Origin: an uncultured Desulfobulbus sp. | GTDB taxonomy: Bacteria > Desulfobacterota > Desulfobulbia > Desulfobulbales > Desulfobulbaceae | Assembly: GCA_946539945.1 (NCBI GenBank) | Contig: CAMNHX010000032.1 | Coordinates: 1 to 9,378 of the forward strand | DNA length: 9,378 nucleotides | Reading direction: 5' to 3' | Part shown: positions 1-5,493 of the stretch, one piece after another | Layout of the letters: each line of letters opens with the position of its first letter | Position numbering within the stretch: the stretch's first letter is position 1 | Translations under genes and position numbers: made by a program | The notes under the pieces: generated by a model | What the model saw: only the letters and a program-made list of their open reading frames with translations | Database searches by the model: none | Told to the model about the DNA's origin: nothing

Positions 1-1239
<1,239 letters not shown>

Positions 1240-1288
1240 GAGCCAGTCGCCTGTCTGTCTTGTCAAAGGGAAAGGAGTGCTTATTCAC

Positions 1289-1326
1289 CTGACTGGGCGC
1301 TGAGCAAGCGCCCGTCAGCGTTTTTT
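1289..1326 (+). terminator. Intrinsic terminator of purA
   Basis: CTGAC (1289-1293) pairs with GTCAG (1314-1318), and GGGCGCT (1295-1301) pairs with AGCGCCC (1307-1313). This makes a 12-bp GC-rich stem with one bulged T (1294) and a GAGCA loop. CG and then six T (1321-1326) follow. This is a textbook Rho-independent terminator. Confidence 0.92.
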
Positions 1327-1338
1327 ATCAGTAGCCCC

Positions 1339-1371
1339 AGCCGCCACAGACGGCTTGTGGATGAAAGGAGG
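1339..1371 (+). promoter_or_regulatory. rpoZ leader: overlapping hairpins and Shine-Dalgarno
   Basis: A perfect Shine-Dalgarno AGGAGG lies at 1366-1371, 4 nt before the rpoZ ATG. Just before it are two interleaved 5-bp pairings. AGCCG (1339-1343) can pair with CGGCT (1351-1355), and CCACA (1344-1348) can pair with TGTGG (1356-1360). They cannot both form comfortably because no linker separates them, so they are alternatives. Whether they matter for expression is unknown. I found no convincing sigma70 promoter between the purA terminator and rpoZ. Confidence 0.35.
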
Positions 1372-1375
1372 CACA

Positions 1376-1645
1376 ATGGCGCGTATTACTGTGGAAGATT
1401 GTCTGGATCAGGTACAGGGCAACCGTTTTCGTCTGATTCATCTGGTTGTGGAGCGGATTCGCCAGCACCGGAAGGGCGAACCCTTTCTGGTGGAAGGCAA
1501 AAACAAGGAAGTGGTTATGACCCTGCGCGAGGTGGCTGCAGGCAAGGTACGGCTTGACAACATCCGGGAACTGGGCGCGAAGTACAAGAAGAAGGGAGGC
1601 GCATCTGTTGCGAACAGTGACGCCAGCCAGAACACGGCAGCCTGA
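1376..1645 (+). CDS. rpoZ: DNA-directed RNA polymerase omega subunit
   Basis: The 89-residue product fits the omega family, which helps assemble and stabilise beta-prime in the core RNA polymerase. The N-terminus [10 protein letters not shown], the NRFRL segment (16-20) and the later [17 protein letters not shown] segment (42-58) line up with E. coli omega (MARVTVQDAV, NRFDL, KTTVIALREIEEG). The MAR motif at the extreme N-terminus is the part of omega that contacts ppGpp at site 1 in the E. coli enzyme, so that role is plausible here. The C-terminal 20 residues are a lysine-rich then polar tail, variable in the family. The ATG at 1376 was chosen because AGGAGG sits 4 nt upstream and it gives the conserved MAR start; the in-frame TTG (1355) and ATG (1361) lie in or before the ribosome-binding site. 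The gene lies 5 nt before dnaJ. Confidence 0.93.
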   Translation: MARITVEDCLDQVQGNRFRLIHLVVERIRQHRKGEPFLVEGKNKEVVMTLREVAAGKVRLDNIRELGAKYKKKGGASVANSDASQNTAA

Positions 1646-1650
1646 ATGCC

Positions 1651-2841
1651 ATGAGCGCGAGTTATTACGAAATCCTTGAGGTAGAGGAAAACGCTTCCAG
1701 CGAAGCCATCAAAAAGGCTTACCGCAAGCAGGCCATGAAGTACCACCCGGACCGCAATCCGGGCAATCCGGAGGCGGAACAGAAGTTCAAGGATGCTGCC
1801 GAAGCCTACGAGGTTTTGAGTGATCCCCACAAGCGCAGCATTTACGACCGCTTCGGCAAGGAAGGACTGCAAAGCAGCGGCTACCGGGGCCCCCGGAACA
1901 GCGAGGATATTTTCTCCCACATCAACGAGATGTTTGGCGACATCTTCGGTTTTGGCGGCAGCCGCAAGCGGGATCCCAACGCTCCGGTCCAGGGAGCAGA
2001 CCTGCGCTATGACCTGCGCATCTCCTTTATGGAGGCGGTCCACGGCGTGGACAAGGAGGTGGAGATCACCAAGGGTGAAACCTGCTGGACCTGCGAGGGT
2101 TCGGGTGCGCGTCCGGGCCACAAGCCACAGACCTGCCCGGTCTGCCACGGACGCGGCCAGATTTTGCGCTCCCAGGGCTTTTTTCAGGTGAGTTCCACCT
2201 GTCCGCAGTGCCGGGGAGAGGGTCAGGTCATCACTGAACCCTGTCAGGACTGCGGTGGCGAAGGTCTGGTGCGCAAGACCAAGAAGGTAAACCTGCACAT
2301 TCCCGCAGGCGTGGACGACGGTTCCCGGATGCGCCTGAATGGCGAAGGTGAGGGCGGACGGCGCGGCGGGCCTTCGGGCGATCTCTATGTGGTGCTGCAC
2401 GTGGAGGAACACGAACATTTCCAGCGGGACGATCAGACCATCTTTCTGGAGATGCCGCTGTCCATGGCTCATGCTGCACTGGGCTGCACTGTGGACGTGC
2501 CTACCATCCACGGGTCCAGCAAGCTGGAGATTCCCGCAGGCGTGCAGTCTGGCGACCGCTTCACCCTGAAAGGCGATGGCGTGCCCAGCCTGCGCGGCAG
2601 GGGCAAGGGCGATATGGTGGTGGAAATCCGGGTGCAGACACCTACCAGACTGACCCCGGAGCAGCGGGAACTGCTGGAGCGCTTTGCTGAACTGCGCCAG
2701 GAGGGTAAGCCGGACCAGGAGGAGAGCAGTTTCTTTGGTCGGATCTTCCACAGTCTGGGTGGCGGCCAGAAGGCAAAAAAAGCGGAAAAGGAAGCGGAAG
2801 CCAAAAAAAAGGCGGAAAAGGAAGCAGAAGCCAGGAACTGA
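1651..2841 (+). CDS. dnaJ: Chaperone protein DnaJ (type I Hsp40)
   Basis: This cytoplasmic co-chaperone delivers unfolded clients to DnaK and stimulates its ATPase. All parts of a type I J-protein are present. The J domain spans about residues 4-70 with HPD at 32-34, followed by a short, rather glycine-poor G/F-like region (about 75-105, with FGDIFGFGG). Four zinc-binding CxxCxGxG repeats start at Cys145, Cys162, Cys184 and Cys198, and the C-terminal substrate-binding domains run to about 335. At 396 residues it is slightly longer than E. coli DnaJ (376), because of an added charged tail (about 374-396) made of two KKAEKEAEA repeats, probably helical. No Shine-Dalgarno is evident before the ATG and the gene starts 5 nt after the rpoZ stop, so translational coupling is likely. 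No dnaK or grpE lies in the window. The 3' end contains an in-phase slippery A-tract, described separately. Confidence 0.95.
   Translation: MSASYYEILEVEENASSEAIKKAYRKQAMKYHPDRNPGNPEAEQKFKDAAEAYEVLSDPHKRSIYDRFGKEGLQSSGYRGPRNSEDIFSHINEMFGDIFGFGGSRKRDPNAPVQGADLRYDLRISFMEAVHGVDKEVEITKGETCWTCEGSGARPGHKPQTCPVCHGRGQILRSQGFFQVSSTCPQCRGEGQVITEPCQDCGGEGLVRKTKKVNLHIPAGVDDGSRMRLNGEGEGGRRGGPSGDLYVVLHVEEHEHFQRDDQTIFLEMPLSMAHAALGCTVDVPTIHGSSKLEIPAGVQSGDRFTLKGDGVPSLRGRGKGDMVVEIRVQTPTRLTPEQRELLERFAELRQEGKPDQEESSFFGRIFHSLGGGQKAKKAEKEAEAKKKAEKEAEARN
2776..2832 (+). repeat. 27-bp tandem repeat in the dnaJ 3' end
   Basis: Two 27-bp units (2776-2802 and 2806-2832) encode the identical peptide KKAEKEAEA and differ at only two positions. 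They are separated by one extra AAA codon, so the period is 30 bp. The units create A-tracts of 7 (2775-2781) and 8 (2803-2810). The near identity at DNA level suggests a fairly recent duplication. Confidence 0.85.
2788..2811 (+). other. Candidate -1 frameshift signal at end of dnaJ
   Basis: The heptamer A AAA AAG at 2805-2811 lies in the phase required for tandem -1 slippage (codons AAA AAA AAG), as in E. coli dnaX. A Shine-Dalgarno-like AAGGAAG (2788-2794) ends 10 nt upstream of it, matching the dnaX spacing as I recall it. A shifted ribosome would read 65 more codons and stop at the TGA at 3006-3008, which overlaps the dksA ATG as ATGA. No strong stem-loop sits at the usual 5-8 nt downstream; the nearest is a 6-bp stem, CCAGGA 2831-2836 with TCCTGG 2855-2860. 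Function is unproven and could be a by-product of Lys codons. Confidence 0.3.
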
Positions 2842-2889
2842 AGGTGGCTGTCCGTCCTGGGGCGGCAAACACAAAATTGCGTCCAGAAC

Positions 2890-2918
2890 TTGCAAGGACA
2901 GGTGCAATCACGTATGCT
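2890..2918 (+). promoter_or_regulatory. Candidate sigma70 promoter for dksA run
   Basis: TTGCAA (2890-2895) and TATGCT (2913-2918) are separated by an ideal 17 nt. Each hexamer matches the consensus at four of six positions. It lies in the 163-nt gap between dnaJ and dksA and would start a transcript near 2925, about 80 nt before the dksA ATG. The call rests on consensus matching only. Confidence 0.4.
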
Positions 2919-2947
2919 GGACCAGCCTGGAACAGGCGCATGGTCCA
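2918..2947 (+). repeat. Interrupted inverted repeat upstream of dksA
   Basis: TGGACCA (2918-2924) pairs with TGGTCCA (2941-2947), and GCCTG (2925-2929) pairs with CAGGC (2933-2937), leaving a GAA loop and a 3-nt GCA bulge on the right arm. The 12-bp stem begins at the last base of the proposed -10 hexamer and spans the expected transcription start. It could be an operator, an RNA leader hairpin, or part of a Rho-type dnaJ 3' end, since no T-tract follows. Confidence 0.5.
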
Positions 2948-3004
2948 AACCGCGCCCCTTGGCATTGTGGCCCCTTTGTTGTATCCGCCCTACAGGAGAA
3001 CGTC

Positions 3005-3367
3005 ATGACCAACGAGGACCTGTTGCACTTCAAACAGCGGTTGGAAACCATGAAAGCGTCCATTGACGCGGGTGTTGAACGCACGCTGGACGCACTGAAC
3101 GACCAGACCGGCAACATTCCAGACCCCAATGACCGGGCCAGCATGGAGGCAGACTTGTCCTTTGAACTGCGTCTGCGGGCCCGGGACCGCAAGCTGGGGG
3201 CCAAGGTTGAGGCTGCGCTTCAGCGAATCAGCAACGGCACCTTTGGCATCTGCTCAATGTGTGGGCAGGAGATCTCCCGACAGCGACTTGAGGCCCGACC
3301 CGTGACCGAACTCTGTATTGACTGCAAGACCAGACAGGAAAAACGCGAAAAAGAGCAAGGACGCTAG
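3005..3367 (+). CDS. dksA: RNA polymerase-binding transcription factor DksA
   Basis: DksA inserts a coiled coil into the RNA polymerase secondary channel and, with ppGpp, inhibits rRNA promoters and activates biosynthetic ones. The 120-residue product has the family layout. An N-terminal coiled coil carries the tip motif DPNDRA (40-45), which keeps the two Asp and the Ala equivalent to E. coli Asp71, Asp74 and Ala76. The helix FELRLRARDRKL follows, then a C-terminal zinc finger with Cys83, Cys86, Cys104 and Cys107, and the segment RRLEARP/LCIDCKT seen in E. coli is nearly conserved here (QRLEARPVTELCIDCKT). It is shorter than E. coli DksA (151) because it lacks most of the N-terminal extension. 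AGGAGA at 2994-2999, 5 nt before the ATG, fixes the start. The 5-nt gap to the next gene suggests coupling. Confidence 0.93.
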   Translation: MTNEDLLHFKQRLETMKASIDAGVERTLDALNDQTGNIPDPNDRASMEADLSFELRLRARDRKLGAKVEAALQRISNGTFGICSMCGQEISRQRLEARPVTELCIDCKTRQEKREKEQGR

Positions 3368-3372
3368 CAGGA

Positions 3373-4377
3373 ATGCCCGAATTGCGGAAAGACCCGATTC
3401 TGGGTCGCTGGATCATCATTGCCCAGGAACGGGGCAAGCGCCCCACAGACTTTTACACCGAAAACAAGGTGCGGAGTACAGGCGGTTTCTGTCCCCTGTG
3501 CAGTGGTAATGAACATTCCACGCCCCACGAAGTGCTGGTCTATGGCCGGGCTCCCTCTGCCCCGCCTGACAGCCCTGGCTGGAAGCTGCGGGTCGTGCCC
3601 AACAAATTCCCGGCCCTGATCATTGAAGGCAATCTGGACAAGGAAGGCGATGGCCTTTACGACCGCATGAACGGCATAGGCGCTCATGAGGTCATCATTG
3701 ACACCCCGCGCCACGACGTCCGCTTTACCGACCTGCCGCCAGAGGAAATGCAGCTCGCCTTTCTGGCCTTCCAGAGCCGGATCCACGATCTGTCCCGGGA
3801 TCCCCGCTTCAACTATGTCATGGTCTTCAAGAACTACGGCAGCGCTGCTGGCGCCTCGCTGGAGCACTCCCATTCCCAGCTCATTGCCCTGCCGGTTCTG
3901 CCCCGGATGATCACTTCAGAGCTGGCAGGCTGTCTGTCCTATTACCAGTACAAGGACCGCTGCATCTACTGCGACATTATCCGCCAGGAACTGCGGCAGG
4001 ACGTGCGCCTGGTCTGCCAGAACGAGTTCTTTGTCACCCTGACGCCCTTTGCGCCCCGCTCACCCTTTGAACTCTGGATCCTGCCCCGGCAGCACAGTTC
4101 TTCCTACGCCAGTATGCCTGAATCCTGGCTGCCCTCCCTGACCGCCATCTTTTCCGAAACCCTGCGCCGCTTGGATGCCTGTGTGCCTGACGCGCCCTAC
4201 AACTTTCTCTTGCACACCCATCCGATGCGCAGCGAACCCTTGGACCACTATCACTGGCATTTTGAAATCGTCCCCAAGCTGACCTCCTTTGCGGGCTTTG
4301 AGTGGGGAACCGGTTTCTACATCAATCCCATGCCGCCGGAGCAAAGCTGCGCCTTTCTAAAGGAAGTGCGGCTCTGA
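3373..4377 (+). CDS. galT: GalT-family nucleotidylyltransferase (galactose-1-phosphate uridylyltransferase or ADP-glucose phosphorylase type)
   Basis: This HIT-superfamily enzyme of 334 residues (family usually 330-350) transfers a nucleotide between sugar phosphates through a histidine-bound intermediate. Visible features are CPLC (Cys40, Cys43), H114 in the TPRHD segment, the phosphate-binding stretch FKNYGSAAGASLEHSHSQ (152-169), and a second-domain HWHFEIVPK (294-302). By comparison with E. coli GalT, Cys40, Cys43, H114 and H165 would bind zinc and H167 would be the nucleophile. A further CIYC pair lies at 197-200. The active-site motif reads HSHSQ, not the HPHGQ of E. coli GalT. As I recall, HSHSQ occurs in plant ADP-glucose phosphorylase and its bacterial relatives, so the exact substrate is open. 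No galK or galE is nearby. The ATG lies 5 nt after the dksA stop with a partial Shine-Dalgarno (CAGGA), so translation is probably coupled to dksA. Confidence 0.85.
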   Translation: MPELRKDPILGRWIIIAQERGKRPTDFYTENKVRSTGGFCPLCSGNEHSTPHEVLVYGRAPSAPPDSPGWKLRVVPNKFPALIIEGNLDKEGDGLYDRMNGIGAHEVIIDTPRHDVRFTDLPPEEMQLAFLAFQSRIHDLSRDPRFNYVMVFKNYGSAAGASLEHSHSQLIALPVLPRMITSELAGCLSYYQYKDRCIYCDIIRQELRQDVRLVCQNEFFVTLTPFAPRSPFELWILPRQHSSSYASMPESWLPSLTAIFSETLRRLDACVPDAPYNFLLHTHPMRSEPLDHYHWHFEIVPKLTSFAGFEWGTGFYINPMPPEQSCAFLKEVRL

Positions 4378-4387
4378 AGAGGAAGTC

Positions 4388-4744
4388 ATGACCCAGAAAA
4401 AAATCCTGATTATTGACGATGAGCCTGCCATCCAGATGCTGTACAAGGAAGAGTTTACCGACGCGGGCTATGAGGTGAACCTTGCGGGTAACGGTGAAGA
4501 CGGGTTGGCTGCCTTTGGCAGTTTCATGCCGGATCTGGTCATTCTGGACATCAACATGCCGGGCCTGAACGGCATTGAGGTGCTCAGGCGCATGAAGGCC
4601 CAGAAGCCGGATGTGCCGGTGGTTCTCAACTCCGCCTACCAGCAGTTCAAGCAGAATCTGGGTTCCTGGGCTTCGGACGCCTATATCGTCAAATCCTACG
4701 ACATTGACGAACTGAAGGAAACCGTACACAGGCTTCTGGCCTGA
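4388..4744 (+). CDS. Single-domain (CheY-like) response regulator
   Basis: The product is a stand-alone receiver domain of 118 residues with no output domain. Expected phosphorylation-site residues are all present: the acidic pair Asp10-Asp11 after KILIID, the phospho-acceptor Asp54 in VILDINMPG, the switch Ser82 in LNSAY, and Lys102 in YIVKS. Proteins of this kind act by binding a partner when phosphorylated, or as a relay between kinases. The cognate histidine kinase is not in the window and the partner cannot be deduced. The start is supported by AGAGGAA (4378-4384) just upstream. It lies 10 nt after galT and 8 nt before the FolE2-like gene, so it is probably co-transcribed with both. No chemotaxis gene is nearby, so a CheY name is not justified. 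Confidence 0.93.
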   Translation: MTQKKILIIDDEPAIQMLYKEEFTDAGYEVNLAGNGEDGLAAFGSFMPDLVILDINMPGLNGIEVLRRMKAQKPDVPVVLNSAYQQFKQNLGSWASDAYIVKSYDIDELKETVHRLLA

Positions 4745-4752
4745 AGGCAGCC

Positions 4753-5481
4753 ATGAAAGACATCCAGAACCTGCCAGACACCCGGCGCATCAATATCCGC
4801 AAGGTGGGGGTGCGCGGACTGCGCTATCCGGTCATTGTGCTGGATCGGGAGCATCGGGCACAGCAGACCGTGGCCACAGTGGGCATGTACGTCAACCTGC
4901 CGCACCACTTCAAGGGCACGCACATGAGCCGCTTTGTGGAAATCCTGAACCGTTTTCACGAGCGTTTCACCCTCTCTGCCTACCAGCGCATTCTGGAAGA
5001 AATGAAGGTCCGGCTGAATGCCAGCGCTGCGCATCTGGAAATGGCCTTTCCCTACTTTTTTACCCCAGCGCGACAGGGCGCTTTGCAGCCTCTGCGCTAC
5101 GACTGCCGCCTCCTGGGCACGCTGGAAACCTCGCTGGACCTGACCCTGACTGTGGATCTGCCCATGCCGGGCCTTGCAGGCGGGGCTTTGGCCTGTGTGT
5201 CGGTGCGGATGCGACGGCTCTTCTGGATTGAAGAACTGATCGAAATCGTGGAAGGTGCACTGGCAGAGGCAGAGGCCCTTTCTGTGGAAGAGGCTGCCTC
5301 TGCGATTGGCCAGGCACTGGCAGACACAGACACTGTGACCAGGTATCAGGTGCTGGTCAAACAACAGGCCGATGGATACAGCTCTCTTGCGGTTTGCGCC
5401 TGGCCAGACAGCCCGGATCTGCCGGAGACGGCAGCCGGTTTTCCCTTTTCTTCCGGGCCGCTTGCGGCCCCCAACTTCTGA
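4753..5481 (+). CDS. FolE2/MptA-family protein lacking catalytic motifs
   Basis: The N-terminal hundred residues match GTP cyclohydrolase FolE2 (type IB), which makes the pterin precursor of folate. Matching stretches are MKDIQNLPDTRRINIRKVGV, RYPVIVLDRE, the hallmark HHFKGTHMSRFVEILNRF (51-68), and AAHLEMAFPYF (92-102). The FWIEELIEIVE segment (157-167) also matches. However, the central motif CPCSK and the following AHNQR, which carry the metal and catalytic Cys and His, are absent. Residues 135-152 (DLPMPG, then LAGGALACVSVR) pass straight across with a deletion of about a dozen residues. The KREDEK, FVED and C-terminal ESIHNH motifs are also not seen; the last is replaced by ADGYSSLAVCAWP. 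The frame is uninterrupted over 242 residues (family usually 250-300), so this looks like a maintained pseudo-enzyme, not a simple frameshift. It ends 12 nt before glyS. GTP cyclohydrolase activity is doubtful. Confidence 0.8.
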   Translation: MKDIQNLPDTRRINIRKVGVRGLRYPVIVLDREHRAQQTVATVGMYVNLPHHFKGTHMSRFVEILNRFHERFTLSAYQRILEEMKVRLNASAAHLEMAFPYFFTPARQGALQPLRYDCRLLGTLETSLDLTLTVDLPMPGLAGGALACVSVRMRRLFWIEELIEIVEGALAEAEALSVEEAASAIGQALADTDTVTRYQVLVKQQADGYSSLAVCAWPDSPDLPETAAGFPFSSGPLAAPNF

Positions 5482-5493
5482 TGTGTTGCCCTT

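Noticed and set aside
1260..1287. A possible promoter TTGTCA, 16 nt, TATTCA before rpoZ
   Set aside because: The -10 match is weak and the transcript would start at the purA terminator and be terminated at once.
1438..2907. A 489-codon open frame on the minus strand opposite rpoZ and dnaJ
   Set aside because: It is fully antisense to two confidently identified genes, and its translation shows no recognisable domain. Long antisense frames are common opposite GC-rich genes.
5155..5202. A frameshift explaining the missing CPCSK motif in the FolE2-like gene
   Set aside because: Another frame reads ICPCRALQAG here, but it does not continue into the expected SKxIS...AHNQR sequence. Both flanks match FolE2 in the same uninterrupted frame, so an in-frame deletion fits better.
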